Shown here: piece after piece, positions 13,440-24,597 of the stretch | Numbering within the stretch: position 1 is the stretch's first letter | Layout of the letters: the number at the start of each line of letters is the position of its first letter | DNA from: Halieaceae bacterium | Lineage (GTDB): Bacteria; Pseudomonadota; Gammaproteobacteria; Pseudomonadales; Halieaceae | Assembly: GCA_023253715.1 (NCBI GenBank) | Contig: JALRFH010000021.1 | Span: 1-56,343, forward strand | DNA length: 56,343 nucleotides | Reading direction: 5' to 3' | Notes under the pieces: model-generated | What the model was told of the DNA's origin: nothing | The model's database searches: none | The model's input: the letters and a program-made list of their open reading frames with translations, nothing else | Position numbers and translations under genes: made by a program

Positions 13440-15839
13440 GTGACTAGATCGATTCCTCGCTGGCTCTACTCTCTGATCGCCCTGTGCGCACTTGGGGCCT
13501 GCGGTCTAATTTGGGGACTCGCGGGACTGTATCTTTACCTGAGTCCTGGCTTGCCGGCGCCAGAGACACTCAAAGAAGTCAAACTTCAAACACCTATGAA
13601 GATCTACAGTGCCGATGGTCAATTAATCGCCCAATTTGGCGAGCAAAAGCGAACCCCATTAAAGTTTGACGAGATTCCAGAGCCCTTTATTCAAGCACTC
13701 CTAGCGGCGGAGGATGACAACTTTTTCAACCATGGCGGTATTGACTTTATGGGCTTGGCACGCGCCATGTCCCAGCTGGTTGTCAGCGGATCGATCGTCA
13801 GCGGCGGGAGCACGCTCACCATGCAGGTGGCGCGCAACTATTTCTTAACGCTAGACCAAACCTTTATTCGCAAATTTAATGAAATCTTGCTGGCAATTGA
13901 AATCGAAGGCGCGCTGACCAAGCAAGAAATCTTTGAATTGTATTTTAATCGGGTTTTCTTGGGTCACCGCGCCTACGGATTTGAAGCCGCCTCAGAGGTG
14001 TACTACGGTCGCTCGATAAAAGAGCTCTCGCTCTCGCAATGGGCCTTGCTTGCCGGCATACCTAAAGCGCCCTCCAGAGACAACCCTGTGTCCGATCCGC
14101 AAGCTGCGAAAGATCGGCGTAACTGGATACTCGGCCGGATGGTCAAACTGGGTTACATCGATCAATCCCAAGCTGACGCCGCGAAAAGCGAACCCGTCTT
14201 AGCGTCACTGCACGGCGGTCAAGTTGAACTGCGTGCGGATTACGTCGCTGAAATGGTGCGCACCGAAATGCTGGCGCGCTTCGGCAATCGAGCCTATACC
14301 GACGGTTATGTCGTTACCACGACCGTAAACGGCAAGTTCCAAGCCACGGCGCGCCGAGCGGTCATCAACGGTCTGCAAGAATACGACCAAAGACACGGGT
14401 ATCGGGGCGCAGAATCGAAACTCGAGGGCGACCCAGTCAGCAATAAGACAGAGTGGCAAGAAGCTCTGAACTTGCTTCCCAGTATCGCGGATATGCAGGC
14501 CGCTGCTGTCACCTTTGTCACGGACAAATCGATCGAAGCCATGCTGAGCAATGGGCGAACCGTACAAATAGCTTGGCAAGATGGCCTGCAACAAGCCAAC
14601 CCCTACATTAACGAAGACCTGTTCGGCCGCAGCCCGCGCCAAGCATCGGATGTGGTCTCATTGGGCGATATCATTCGCGTCCGCGAAAAAATCAACGGCG
14701 ATTTCGAGCTGACCCAATTACCCGCCGCGCAAGCTGCATTAGTCTCACTCGATGCAAAAACGGGTCGAATCCTGAGCTTAGTCGGTGGAATCGGCTTCAG
14801 CAAAAGCAAATTCAACCGTGCCACACAAGCAAAACGACAACCAGGATCAAGCTTCAAACCTTTTATTTACGCGGCGGCGCTTGATGCCGGAATGACAGCC
14901 GCGACGCTCGTTAACGACGCACCGCTGGTATTTAAAGACGCCTCGCTAGAGGGCGTGTGGCGTCCCGAAAACGACGGCGGCAAGTTTTACGGCCCAACGC
15001 GGCTCCGCTGGGCGCTTACCAAATCGCGCAACCTAGTCTCTATTCGGATTCTAGAAAAAATGGGCGTACGCAATATGCTCAATTATGCTGCGAGCCTGGG
15101 TTTCGATACGGACGAATTTGCACCCGACTTGTCACTCGCCTTAGGCACGCACGCCATGACCCCCATCAAAATCGCCCAAGCCTACGCCTTGTTAGCTAAC
15201 GGTGGATTTTTGATCGAACCCTATATTATCGAGCAAATCGAATCTGCCACCGGTGAGATTTTGTTCCAAGCCAATCCCGCACAGGCTTGCGACCCGTGTA
15301 AAACCAAAGCAGAAGTGTCGATGGCGGATGTCTTAGCCGGCAATGTTGAAATACCCCAAGCGCCTCGAGTCATGGATGAGCGCATTCATTTTATTTTGGA
15401 CAGTATGCTAAAAGATGTTGTGCGCTTTGGCACGGGCCGGGCGGCTTTAGCTCTAAAACGTCAAGACTTGGCCGGCAAGACCGGTACCACCAATGGCCCA
15501 CGAGACGCCTGGTTTTCAGGATACAACCCCGACATCGTTACGACGACCTGGGTCGGTTTTGATGATTTTTCAGAGCTGGGATCACGCGAGTTCGGGGGCA
15601 CAGCTGCACTCCCCATTTGGATCGACTTCATGCGCGAAGCTCTGAAAGGTCGCAGAGAAGTCAACCGCCGCATCCCGCCGGGCATTGTGAAAGCCACCAT
15701 CGACAGTGAAACTGGCCTGTTAGCCCGATCCGGACAAAAAAATACGCTGGAAGAATATTTCCGCGCAGAGCTGGCTCCGAAGCGTTATTCCGACGAAGCG
15801 CAAACCGAGAGTCAAGAGCTGTTACTGGATGTTTTCTAG
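13440..15839 (+). CDS. mrcA: Penicillin-binding protein 1A (GTG start)
   Basis: 799 aa; transglycosylase AAEDDNFFNHGGID and GGSTLTMQVARN; transpeptidase QPGSSFKPFIYAAAL and KTGTTN; divergent from pilM. Confidence 0.93.
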   Translation: MTRSIPRWLYSLIALCALGACGLIWGLAGLYLYLSPGLPAPETLKEVKLQTPMKIYSADGQLIAQFGEQKRTPLKFDEIPEPFIQALLAAEDDNFFNHGGIDFMGLARAMSQLVVSGSIVSGGSTLTMQVARNYFLTLDQTFIRKFNEILLAIEIEGALTKQEIFELYFNRVFLGHRAYGFEAASEVYYGRSIKELSLSQWALLAGIPKAPSRDNPVSDPQAAKDRRNWILGRMVKLGYIDQSQADAAKSEPVLASLHGGQVELRADYVAEMVRTEMLARFGNRAYTDGYVVTTTVNGKFQATARRAVINGLQEYDQRHGYRGAESKLEGDPVSNKTEWQEALNLLPSIADMQAAAVTFVTDKSIEAMLSNGRTVQIAWQDGLQQANPYINEDLFGRSPRQASDVVSLGDIIRVREKINGDFELTQLPAAQAALVSLDAKTGRILSLVGGIGFSKSKFNRATQAKRQPGSSFKPFIYAAALDAGMTAATLVNDAPLVFKDASLEGVWRPENDGGKFYGPTRLRWALTKSRNLVSIRILEKMGVRNMLNYAASLGFDTDEFAPDLSLALGTHAMTPIKIAQAYALLANGGFLIEPYIIEQIESATGEILFQANPAQACDPCKTKAEVSMADVLAGNVEIPQAPRVMDERIHFILDSMLKDVVRFGTGRAALALKRQDLAGKTGTTNGPRDAWFSGYNPDIVTTTWVGFDDFSELGSREFGGTAALPIWIDFMREALKGRREVNRRIPPGIVKATIDSETGLLARSGQKNTLEEYFRAELAPKRYSDEAQTESQELLLDVF

Positions 15840-15920
15840 CGAGGCTCGGCAATCTGGGCACTCAAACAGGCGCCGCCCCTAAACGGCGAAATAGGCGCCA
15901 CACTCAAATCAAGTGTCCAA

Positions 15921-15948
15921 ACGAAAACGCCGCGCAATGCGCGGCGTT
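15921..15948 (-). terminator. Rho-independent terminator, best oriented for rpmE
   Basis: Perfect 10-bp stem AACGCCGCGC (15926-15935) / GCGCGGCGTT (15939-15948), 3-nt loop; on the minus strand followed by T-rich TTCGTTT. Confidence 0.7.
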
Positions 15949-15969
15949 GACTGTACGTAAAGGCGATCC

Positions 15970-16185
15970 TTACTTGGCGGCGCCACGATTACCGAAACGA
16001 CGCTTAAAGCGATCAACGCGACCACCGCTGTCAACGATTTTCTGCTTACCGGTGTAAAAAGGGTGGCACTGTGAACACACGTCAACGTGAAAATCTTCGC
16101 CGATGGTTGAACGTGTTTGAATACTGTTACCACAGCTACAGGTCGCTGTTACCGCAACGTACTTTGGATGGATATCCGCTTTCAT
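15970..16185 (-). CDS. rpmE: 50S ribosomal protein L31 (zinc-ligand type)
   Basis: 71 aa [27 protein letters not shown]...[13 protein letters not shown] with intact cysteine motifs. Confidence 0.95.
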   Translation of the reverse strand: MKADIHPKYVAVTATCSCGNSIQTRSTIGEDFHVDVCSQCHPFYTGKQKIVDSGGRVDRFKRRFGNRGAAK

Positions 16186-16351
16186 GCTATTTCTCCGTTA
16201 GGCACCACCGCCACCTTGTCGCTGCAAGGCACCGCAGTGCATGGCACTGATGTTGTCAAAAGGGCGCGTATTGTACCTTAGATTTAACAATAAGCAAGCA
16301 AGGCGAATTCTCTGCTACACTAAGCCGTTCTAGAGCCAACATTTACGACTC

Positions 16352-18544
16352 ATGCCAATACTAAAAATCGCAGTGGCCAAGCCCTTGCGTACGACCTTTG
16401 ACTATCTCCCGCCGGCGGATTGTGACGATAAGCTTATCGCCCAACTGCAACCTGGAGTCCGCGTCGAGGTGCCTTTTGGTACACGTCGTTTGATTGGCGT
16501 GCTGGTCAGTCGCGCACCCGAATCCGACGTTCAGCGCACAAAACTCAAGCGCGCGATTCGGATTATCGACACGACCAGCCTGCTGTCCAAACCTCTCGTT
16601 GAACTGTGCCTTTGGGCTTCACACTACTACGCCCACCCAATCGGCGAAGTCTTGACCCTTGCGTTTCCCCCGCTGTTACGCAAGGGCGCCAACAACCGCA
16701 CACCCTCAAATGGCGTTCGCCTGACAGCCGAAGGTCAGGTGGCGCCTCAAGGCATTATGCGAAGTCCGAGACAAGCCGCGCTGATCGAACGATTGCGAAT
16801 GCAAAGCGCTACTCGAGCCACCCTGAAAGCCGAAGGCTTCAATAGCAGCATCATCAAAGCACTTATTGATAAGGGCTTCGCCACGCCGTGCGGACTTGAC
16901 GAACCGGAATCAGTCACAACGCTCACCGAAACACGGCCCGAACTTAACGATGAACAAGCAACTGCCGTCAAACACATCGCACAACAGCGGGGCTTTGCCG
17001 CTTCACTGCTGTACGGAATTACGGGCAGTGGTAAAACCGAAGTGTACTTAGAGGCAATTGCCAATACGATCGCCCAAGGGTCACAAGCCCTTGTGTTGGT
17101 TCCCGAAATCGCGCTAACCCCGCAAACCGCCGCGCGCTTTCAAGAACGATTTGGCGCGGCAGTAGGGGTGCTTCACTCCGGGCTTACCGACGTGCAGAGA
17201 GCACGCGAATGGGAACGCGCTCAAACAGGCAAGCTCCAAGTGTTACTGGGCACTCGCTCGGCATTATTCACGCCATTTCGTAAACTTGGGCTGATCGTGA
17301 TCGACGAAGAACATGACTCTGCCTACAAGCAGCAGGATGGGTTTCGCTATCACGCGCGCGACCTTGCAATCAAACGAGCGCAACTTGAGCGCTGCCCAAT
17401 CGTCTTGGGCAGTGCGACCCCATCACTAGAGACGATCAGCAACGTCGTAAACGGTAGATTCCAACACTACAGGCTGCGGACAAGAGCCAAAGCGTCGCGC
17501 TTACCCACCTGGCAAATCACCGATGTACGACAGCAAGTCTTGCAAGCCGGTCTGTCGAAACAGTTGATTGATGCCTGTCACGCCACTCTTAGCAAGGGTG
17601 AGCAAGCACTGTTATTTTTAAACCGGCGAGGCTTCGCGCACACCTTACTTTGCCACGATTGCGGATGGGTGGCCCAATGCGATCACTGCGACAGCCGCCT
17701 GGTGGTTCATAAACGCCAACACCGCCTGCGCTGCCATCATTGCCAAGCACAAAAACCCCTCCCCTCACATTGCCCCAACTGTCGCAGCCAACAGTGGCAG
17801 GGTCTTGGTTATGGCACAGAGCGAGCTGAACTCGCCCTCCAAAGTTTATTTCCAAACACTCCGATCTACCGGATAGACAGCGACACGATAGGCTCCACAG
17901 CGCAACTAGACCAAGTGCTAGATGCCATCAACAACAATCAGAGTGGCTGCCTTATTTTGGGCACTCAAATGCTAGCGAAGGGACACGACCTGGCAAAAGT
18001 GACCTTGGTTGGTATCGTCGACACCGATGCCCTCTTATTCAGCTCTGATTTCCGCGCCGAGGAACGATTGAGTCAATTATTAACACAGGTATCAGGGCGA
18101 TCCGGACGCGGCGAGAAACCTGGCGCCGTTGTACTCCAAACGCATCACCCAGAGGCTGACGTCTTTCGAAGAGTGATTGAACAAGATTACTGGGACACCG
18201 CACTGTCACTATTGGACGAGCGTCAAGGCAGCGGGTTGCCGCCCTTCGGCCAACTCGTCATGATGCATGCCGACAGCAAAGACCCCCATGAAGCTGAGCG
18301 CTTCTTGAATGCTGCGCGACAAACGTTCACTTCGATCCTGCCAGCCAACCATCTACTGATCGGTCCACTGCCTGCACCCTTATCAAAGCGCGCCGGCAAA
18401 TTCCGATCGCAGCTCACATGGCTGGCACCCCATGAAAAAAACCTACATCGATATACCCACCTGATTGCAGACACGTTGGCGCGCCTACCGCACAAACAAG
18501 AACTTGCTTGGTCAATCGATATCGACCCCTATGATTTCTTGTAA
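16352..18544 (+). CDS. priA: Primosomal protein N' (PriA helicase)
   Basis: 730 aa; YGITGSGKTEVY, DEEHD, cysteine zinc clusters (CHDCGWVAQCDHCDSRL, CHHCQAQ..CPNC). Confidence 0.95.
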   Translation: MPILKIAVAKPLRTTFDYLPPADCDDKLIAQLQPGVRVEVPFGTRRLIGVLVSRAPESDVQRTKLKRAIRIIDTTSLLSKPLVELCLWASHYYAHPIGEVLTLAFPPLLRKGANNRTPSNGVRLTAEGQVAPQGIMRSPRQAALIERLRMQSATRATLKAEGFNSSIIKALIDKGFATPCGLDEPESVTTLTETRPELNDEQATAVKHIAQQRGFAASLLYGITGSGKTEVYLEAIANTIAQGSQALVLVPEIALTPQTAARFQERFGAAVGVLHSGLTDVQRAREWERAQTGKLQVLLGTRSALFTPFRKLGLIVIDEEHDSAYKQQDGFRYHARDLAIKRAQLERCPIVLGSATPSLETISNVVNGRFQHYRLRTRAKASRLPTWQITDVRQQVLQAGLSKQLIDACHATLSKGEQALLFLNRRGFAHTLLCHDCGWVAQCDHCDSRLVVHKRQHRLRCHHCQAQKPLPSHCPNCRSQQWQGLGYGTERAELALQSLFPNTPIYRIDSDTIGSTAQLDQVLDAINNNQSGCLILGTQMLAKGHDLAKVTLVGIVDTDALLFSSDFRAEERLSQLLTQVSGRSGRGEKPGAVVLQTHHPEADVFRRVIEQDYWDTALSLLDERQGSGLPPFGQLVMMHADSKDPHEAERFLNAARQTFTSILPANHLLIGPLPAPLSKRAGKFRSQLTWLAPHEKNLHRYTHLIADTLARLPHKQELAWSIDIDPYDFL

Positions 18545-18614
18545 CACAGGTAGGTCTGGCCATTACTTTCGGAACCTTGGATAATACGGTTTTTTCTGGA
18601 GCCCTAATACCATC

Positions 18615-20291
18615 ATGCAAGATCACCTGCACGACCTAATCGCTCAGGCACTCAAGTCCCTCGTTGAAGACTCCGTTCTGCAAGAAGACGCCATTGGTAC
18701 CATTCAGATCGAGCGAACACGCGATCCCTCGCACGGTGACTTTGCCAGCAACGTAGCCTTGGCGATGGCAAAAAAAGCGGGCTTAAACCCCCGTCAACTG
18801 GCGGAAAAAATCATCGCCGCGCTGCCGTCTGACAGAGTGCTTGAGCGCTGCGAAATTGCCGGCCCGGGCTTCATCAACTTGTTTTTATCCAAAGCGGCCA
18901 GCACCTCGGTCATCGCCAAAATTTTGGAGAGTGGCGATGCGTTTGGGACAAACATGCTGGGCAACAACCAGCGCGTTCAAATCGAATTTGTCTCGGCGAA
19001 TCCGACCGGGCCTCTGCACGTGGGCCACGGACGTGGCGCCGCTGTCGGCGATAGCTTGTGTCGCCTGCTGCAGGCCTGTGGCTATGCCGTTGACCGCGAG
19101 TTCTACTACAACGACGCAGGTGCGCAAATCGATCATCTCGCACGCTCGGTACAAGCACGTTGCGAGGGACTAGACCCCAACAGCCCCGATTGGCCCGAAG
19201 ATGGCTATCGTGGCGAATACATCATTGATCTCGCTAAGGCGTACCAAGACAAAAGCATCATCGAAGCCGAAGATCGAAAGGTCGAAGCCTCGGGTGACAT
19301 CAATGACATAGACGCTATCCGAGAGTTCGCGGTGGCCTACCTGCGGCGCGAGCAAGATTTGGACCTAAAAGCTTTTGGAGTCGCCTTCGATTGCTACTTT
19401 TTAGAATCGTCACTGTATGCGTCGGGTGCCGTCGACGCAGCGGTTGAACAGCTTAACCGTAATGGCTTCACCTATGAAGAAGAGGGTGCGCTGTGGCTCA
19501 ACACAGAAGCCTTTGGCGATGACAAAAACCGCGTCATGCGCAAACGCGAAGGCGGCTACACCTACTTCGTCCCCGATGTCGCCTATCACCTGAATAAATG
19601 GAATCGAGGCTACGAAGTCGTCATCAACGAACAAGGAGCAGATCATCACTCAACCGTCACACGTGTGCGCGCTGGACTTCAAGCTTTGAAAGCGGGCATA
19701 CCTGAGGGCTGGCCGGAATATGTCCTGCATCAGATGGTGCTTGTCATGCGCAACGGTGAAGAGGTCAAATTATCAAAGCGCGCCGGCAGCTACGTTACTT
19801 TACGAGATTTGGTCGACGAAGTTGGCCGCGACGCCACGCGGTATTTTTTAGTCGCACGAGCACCCAGTTCACAGCTCACTTTTGACATCGACCTTGCTTT
19901 GTCACAGAGCAACGAGAATCCGGTGTACTACATTCAGTACGCACATGCGCGTATCTGCAGCATGCTGAACAAGCTCGACAAAGCGCCGCCAAGGAGCGTC
20001 TCCAATGAGGCGCTCAATGCTCTCGCTGAACCGCAAGAAGAAGCCCTGATCAAGGAGCTGGACAAATTCCCAGAGCTTGTAAAACAAGCGGGACAGCAAC
20101 GCGCGCCGCACATGATCGCAAATTTTTTGAAAGATTTGGCGGCGGCATTTCACACCTTTTATAACGCCCACAAAGTATTGGTTGAGGATCCAGTAACACA
20201 AGAAGCACGTGTTGCCTTATGCCTAGCGACACAGCAAGTCTTGCGCAAAGGCTTGGACATTTTGGGCGTCAGTGCTCCGGAGTCAATGTAA
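18615..20291 (+). CDS. argS: Arginyl-tRNA synthetase
   Basis: 558 aa; FVSANPTGPLHVGHGRGAAVGD (HIGH region), KLSKRAG. Confidence 0.95.
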   Translation: MQDHLHDLIAQALKSLVEDSVLQEDAIGTIQIERTRDPSHGDFASNVALAMAKKAGLNPRQLAEKIIAALPSDRVLERCEIAGPGFINLFLSKAASTSVIAKILESGDAFGTNMLGNNQRVQIEFVSANPTGPLHVGHGRGAAVGDSLCRLLQACGYAVDREFYYNDAGAQIDHLARSVQARCEGLDPNSPDWPEDGYRGEYIIDLAKAYQDKSIIEAEDRKVEASGDINDIDAIREFAVAYLRREQDLDLKAFGVAFDCYFLESSLYASGAVDAAVEQLNRNGFTYEEEGALWLNTEAFGDDKNRVMRKREGGYTYFVPDVAYHLNKWNRGYEVVINEQGADHHSTVTRVRAGLQALKAGIPEGWPEYVLHQMVLVMRNGEEVKLSKRAGSYVTLRDLVDEVGRDATRYFLVARAPSSQLTFDIDLALSQSNENPVYYIQYAHARICSMLNKLDKAPPRSVSNEALNALAEPQEEALIKELDKFPELVKQAGQQRAPHMIANFLKDLAAAFHTFYNAHKVLVEDPVTQEARVALCLATQQVLRKGLDILGVSAPESM

Positions 20292-20834
20292 GTGTCGAAA
20301 CCACAGGCGCGCCGATCGCCCCAAACCCCAACCCGAGCGAGCAAACCTGCTTGGGTTGTGTTTGGATACGGCCTAGTGGCGGGCTCTATTCTCACCCTGT
20401 TGGCCCAAACCGTGGATTATCAAGCACTGCTACAACCCAGAGAGCGGGAATCCTCTGAAAGCCATCAAGAAGCTCAAGCACAGCGTCCAAAATTTGAGTT
20501 TTATACGGTTTTACCCGAGCAAAACCTCAGCAAACCCGCCCCCAAAGTGAGCGACACCCAAGCCGGTATAACATCGTCATCGACCAAAGCGGCCACCGAT
20601 TATTTTATTGTACAAGCGGGCTCGTTTCGCAATGAAGCAGATGCCGATCGACGCCGCGCCGAACTTATTCTGATGGGGCTCGATCCCAAAATCGATCAGG
20701 TCACCAATCAAGCGGGGCGGTGGTATCGCGTCTTTGTCGGCCCGCTCAGCGAGCGAAGTGAGGCCGAACGCGTTAAAGCTCTGACCGCCAGTCAAAATAT
20801 CGAAACGTTAATTTTAAGCCGAAAGACCCAATAA
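20292..20834 (+). CDS. SPOR-domain (FtsN-like) protein, GTG start
   Basis: 180 aa; N-terminal TM and C-terminal SPOR FIVQAGSFRNEADADRRRAELILMGLDPKIDQV...RVFVGPLSERSEAERVK; same position as in argS-SPOR-hslVU arrangements. Confidence 0.85.
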   Translation: MSKPQARRSPQTPTRASKPAWVVFGYGLVAGSILTLLAQTVDYQALLQPRERESSESHQEAQAQRPKFEFYTVLPEQNLSKPAPKVSDTQAGITSSSTKAATDYFIVQAGSFRNEADADRRRAELILMGLDPKIDQVTNQAGRWYRVFVGPLSERSEAERVKALTASQNIETLILSRKTQ

Positions 20835-20837
20835 ACC

Positions 20838-20865
20838 CTTGAAGTTTAAAGGTCTGACCACACAT
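20838..20865 (+). promoter_or_regulatory. Possible sigma-32-like heat-shock promoter of hslVU
   Basis: CTTGAA at 20838-20843, 14-nt spacer, CCACACAT at 20858-20865 (partial match to CCCCATNT) just upstream of the hslV ATG at 20884. Confidence 0.3.
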
Positions 20866-20883
20866 CCACCTAAGAGGTGATCT

Positions 20884-21423
20884 ATGGAACAATTCAGAGG
20901 CACGACCATCGTCTGTGTCCGGCGAGGAAACCAGGTGGTGATCGCCGGCGACGGCCAAGTTTCGATGGGCAACACCGTCATGAAAGGCAACGCCCGCAAG
21001 GTCCGCCGTTTGCATAAAGACCAAGTCATTGCCGGTTTTGCCGGGGGCACAGCTGATGCCTTTACTCTGTTCGAACTGTTCGAGGCACAACTCGACAAAC
21101 ATCATGGCCATTTGGTGCGCGCAGCCGTTGCCTTAGCGAAGGCTTGGCGCACAGAACGCAGTCTCAGACAACTTGAAGCACTGCTTGCGGTGGCCGACAA
21201 AGAAACCTCTTTAGTGATCAGCGGTAATGGCGACGTAATCGAACCCGAGAACAATCTGATCGCTATCGGCTCGGGTGGCCCCTTCGCGCAATCAGCCGCA
21301 CGCGCCCTGCTGGACAATACCGAACTTGACGCCCGAGCCGTGGCAACCAAAGCCCTCACAATTGCAGGCGACATTTGCATCTACACCAACCACCACCATA
21401 CGGTGGAAGTAATTGATTACTAG
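20884..21423 (+). CDS. hslV: ATP-dependent protease subunit HslV
   Basis: 179 aa; [40 protein letters not shown]. Confidence 0.97.
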   Translation: MEQFRGTTIVCVRRGNQVVIAGDGQVSMGNTVMKGNARKVRRLHKDQVIAGFAGGTADAFTLFELFEAQLDKHHGHLVRAAVALAKAWRTERSLRQLEALLAVADKETSLVISGNGDVIEPENNLIAIGSGGPFAQSAARALLDNTELDARAVATKALTIAGDICIYTNHHHTVEVIDY

Positions 21424-21431
21424 GCCTAAGT

Positions 21432-22751
21432 ATGTCTGATATGACTCCAAGAGAAATCGTTCACGAACTCGACCGACACATCGTGGGCCAAACGGAAGCA
21501 AAACGTGCCGTCGCTATCGCCCTGAGAAATCGCTGGCGTAGGATGCAGCTACCCGCCGAATTGCGCGCCGAGGTCACACCCAAAAACATCCTGATGATCG
21601 GACCTACCGGGGTTGGCAAGACTGAAATCGCGCGCCGTCTGGCAAAATTAGCCAAAGCGCCTTTCTTGAAAGTAGAAGCCACCAAGTTCACAGAAGTGGG
21701 CTACGTGGGCCGAGACGTTGAGTCGATCGTCCGCGATTTAGTTGAAACGTCAATTAAAATGCACCGCGAACAAGCTGTTGAGCAAGTGCAGTTTCGCGCC
21801 GAAGAAGCCGCCGAAGAACGCATCCTTGATATCTTATTACCCCCAGCCCGTTCGGATGATAGCTCGAGCTCGGGCGCCGCTCGCCAGATGATGCGCAAGA
21901 AATTGCGAGAGGGCGACTTGGACGGTAAAGAGATTGAAATAGACCTGCGCGAACGCGTGGCCGGTGTAGAAATTATGGCACCCCCAGGTATGGAGGAAAT
22001 GACCCAGCAACTGCAGTCGATGTTCAGCTCCATGGGACAAGGCAAAAAGAAAAAGCAAACACTTGCCATCAAAGATGCCCTCAAGGCCCTGTGCGAAGAA
22101 GAAGCTCACAAGCTCATCAATGAAGACGAACTTAAACAGCAGGCCGTGCAAGCGGCTGAGCAAAATGGCATCGTCTTTATCGACGAGCTTGACAAAGTGG
22201 CTAAGCGCGGCGACACGGGCGGTGCCGATGTGTCGCGTGAAGGCGTGCAGCGCGATCTTCTACCCTTAATCGAAGGGAGTTCCGTCAGTACCAAATACGG
22301 CTTTGTTAAAACAGATCACATTCTGTTTATCGCTTCGGGCGCTTTTCACTTATCCAAACCCTCTGATTTAATCCCAGAGCTGCAGGGGCGACTACCTATC
22401 AGAGTGGAATTGTCAGCGCTGACACCCGAAGACTTTGAACGTATTTTAACCGAACCCAAAGCGTCTCTTACAGAGCAGTACATTGCCCTACTGGCCGCCG
22501 ATGGTTTAGCGATCGAATTCACCGCCGATGGTGTTCGCCGTATTGCGGAATCTGCTTATCAGGTAAATGAACAAGTCGAAAATATTGGCGCGCGCCGTTT
22601 GCACACCGTGATGGAGCGTCTACTTGATGAGGCTTCTTTTAATGCCTGCGATCAAAGTCCTAATGCAACCCTGGTGATTGACGCGCAGTATGTAGACCAA
22701 CATCTGAGCGCATACCGCGACGATCAAGACCTATCTAAGTTCATTCTATAA
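21432..22751 (+). CDS. hslU: ATP-dependent protease ATPase subunit HslU
   Basis: 439 aa; [50 protein letters not shown]-terminal DLSKFIL. Confidence 0.97.
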   Translation: MSDMTPREIVHELDRHIVGQTEAKRAVAIALRNRWRRMQLPAELRAEVTPKNILMIGPTGVGKTEIARRLAKLAKAPFLKVEATKFTEVGYVGRDVESIVRDLVETSIKMHREQAVEQVQFRAEEAAEERILDILLPPARSDDSSSSGAARQMMRKKLREGDLDGKEIEIDLRERVAGVEIMAPPGMEEMTQQLQSMFSSMGQGKKKKQTLAIKDALKALCEEEAHKLINEDELKQQAVQAAEQNGIVFIDELDKVAKRGDTGGADVSREGVQRDLLPLIEGSSVSTKYGFVKTDHILFIASGAFHLSKPSDLIPELQGRLPIRVELSALTPEDFERILTEPKASLTEQYIALLAADGLAIEFTADGVRRIAESAYQVNEQVENIGARRLHTVMERLLDEASFNACDQSPNATLVIDAQYVDQHLSAYRDDQDLSKFIL

Positions 22752-22754
22752 ACC

Positions 22755-23147
22755 ATGATGACCAAAACTCCGACACTGAGCGATATCAAGGTCAAGCGCA
22801 AATCGGGCCTCGTAAGCCTGCAATTTGACTCGGGGGAATCCTTTGATCTGAGCTTCGAGTTTCTACGCGTACACTCGCCTTCGGCCGAGGTAAAAGGCCA
22901 TGGTCCGGGCCAAGAGGTACTGCAAACAGGCAAAAAACATGTGCAAATCAAGGGGCTAAGCCCGGTGGGTCACTATGCACTACAAATCGAGTTCGATGAT
23001 GGCCACGATTCTGGGCTGTATTCATTCGCATACTTGTATCAGCTTTGCGCCCAGCAAGAGACTCTCTGGTCGCGCTATTTACGAGCCTTAGAAGAAGCGG
23101 GGGCAAGCCGAGACCCCGACGTGCAAGTGATTCGCTTGGGCAATTGA
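22755..23147 (+). CDS. DUF971 (GBBH-like N-terminal domain) protein
   Basis: 130 aa; SFDLSFEFLRVHSPSAEVKGHGPGQEVLQTGKKHVQIKGLSPVGHYALQIEFDDGHDSGLYSFAYL is characteristic of DUF971. Confidence 0.88.
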   Translation: MMTKTPTLSDIKVKRKSGLVSLQFDSGESFDLSFEFLRVHSPSAEVKGHGPGQEVLQTGKKHVQIKGLSPVGHYALQIEFDDGHDSGLYSFAYLYQLCAQQETLWSRYLRALEEAGASRDPDVQVIRLGN

Positions 23148-23215
23148 TCGAGAACACTGCATAAGTTGCCACAACGCGCTAAACTAGGCGCCTAGCAGAA
23201 TAAGCGAGGCAAGGC

Positions 23216-23968
23216 ATGAGCGAGCAAAGTAAAACCCATTTCGGCTATCAGGAAGTCGATGTCGACGACAAGGCAGGGCTTGTCGCCGGTGTCTTTCACT
23301 CGGTGGCCAGCCGCTACGATCTCATGAATGATCTTATGTCAGGTGGCATCCACCGCCTATGGAAACGATTCACCATTGAGCTGAGCGGTGTTCGCAAAGG
23401 CCACTCGGTCTTAGACATCGCCGGAGGCACAGGCGACTTGGCCGGTAAATTTGCCGAGATCGTGGGTGCAGAAGGCCGAGTCGTGCTGGCAGATATTAAC
23501 GAGTCGATGCTGAACGTAGGCCGCGACAAATTACTGGATCAAGGTAAAGTCGACCCCTTGAGCTACGCTCAAGCCGATGCTCAGTATTTACCTTTTGCCG
23601 ACAATAGTTTTGATTGCGTGACCATCGCTTTTGGCTTACGCAACGTGACCGATAAGGATCTCGCACTGAGATCCATGCTACGCGTCCTGAAACCCGGCGG
23701 TCGCTTACTGGTATTGGAGTTTTCAAAGCCCACCAACGACCTGCTCAGCAAAGCCTACGATGCGTATTCGTTTAATGTTCTTCCCAAGCTTGGCCAATTG
23801 ATTGCCGGCGACGCTGATAGCTATCAATATTTAGCAGAATCCATTCGCATGCATCCCGATCAAGAGACCCTAAAAGAGATGATGTTAGAGGCGGGGTTTG
23901 AGCAATGCGAATTTTTTAACATGACCGGCGGTATCGTCGCCCTGCACCGAGGCCTAAAACCTTGGTAG
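23216..23968 (+). CDS. ubiE: Demethylmenaquinone/2-methoxy-6-polyprenyl-1,4-benzoquinol methyltransferase
   Basis: 250 aa; [44 protein letters not shown]. Confidence 0.96.
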   Translation: MSEQSKTHFGYQEVDVDDKAGLVAGVFHSVASRYDLMNDLMSGGIHRLWKRFTIELSGVRKGHSVLDIAGGTGDLAGKFAEIVGAEGRVVLADINESMLNVGRDKLLDQGKVDPLSYAQADAQYLPFADNSFDCVTIAFGLRNVTDKDLALRSMLRVLKPGGRLLVLEFSKPTNDLLSKAYDAYSFNVLPKLGQLIAGDADSYQYLAESIRMHPDQETLKEMMLEAGFEQCEFFNMTGGIVALHRGLKPW

Positions 23969-24597
23969 ATCTAACCAAATTCGACCCGACCTTGAATGTC
24001 GCCCTCTTAGGCGCCGCGCAGGAAGCGATTAACCGCGCCCTGCAATATGCCCCCCACACACAGGCCAAACTCGCTCAACTCGAAGGTCAAAGTGTACAGG
24101 CAACAATAAGCGAGCCGGACTTTACGGTAACCATTCTTTTGGGCAAAACTCTAGAACTCCGATCAGTATACGAAGATAAAGTAAACGCCTCGATTGAAGG
24201 CCCGCTGCGTGAGTATCTTGCGGCAGCGGCCGCGGAAGACCCTGCTATTGGGCTTATCAATGGCAACCTTAAAATTCGCGGTGATAGCCGACTTATGCAA
24301 AGCCTTCAAGGCGTGCTGAGTGAGCTGGATATTGACTGGGAAGCGCCCATTGCCGAGGTGCTGGGTGATGTCGCAGGACACCAAATTGGTAAGGCGTTGC
24401 GCGGCCTTTTCGCGTGGGGAAAACATAGCCGTTCGTCCTTGGAAAGGCAGCTCAGCGAGTTCATCATCGAAGAGGCGCGCCTCAGTCCATCAAAGCTTGA
24501 ACTTGAAGATTTCTATCGAGATGTTCGCAAGCTACAGCAGAACATAGATCGGGTCGAAGCCAGAGTGAAGCGCTTGGTACGCCAGAGGGCAGGATGA
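23962..24597 (+). CDS. ubiJ: Ubiquinone biosynthesis accessory factor UbiJ (SCP2-domain), TTG start likely
   Basis: 211 aa; located between ubiE and ubiB; SCP2-like region and C-terminal [20 protein letters not shown]. Confidence 0.88.
   Translation: MVDLTKFDPTLNVALLGAAQEAINRALQYAPHTQAKLAQLEGQSVQATISEPDFTVTILLGKTLELRSVYEDKVNASIEGPLREYLAAAAAEDPAIGLINGNLKIRGDSRLMQSLQGVLSELDIDWEAPIAEVLGDVAGHQIGKALRGLFAWGKHSRSSLERQLSEFIIEEARLSPSKLELEDFYRDVRKLQQNIDRVEARVKRLVRQRAG

Noticed and set aside
15869-15897. Repeated GGCGCC and GCCG/CGGC pairs downstream of mrcA, considered as a plus-strand terminator
   Set aside because: Long loops and no T-tract; the nearby 15926-15948 hairpin is far better.
16186-16351. 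rpmE-priA divergent intergenic region checked for a Zur box or L31 leader regulation
   Set aside because: No recognisable Zur-like palindrome or structured leader could be identified by eye.
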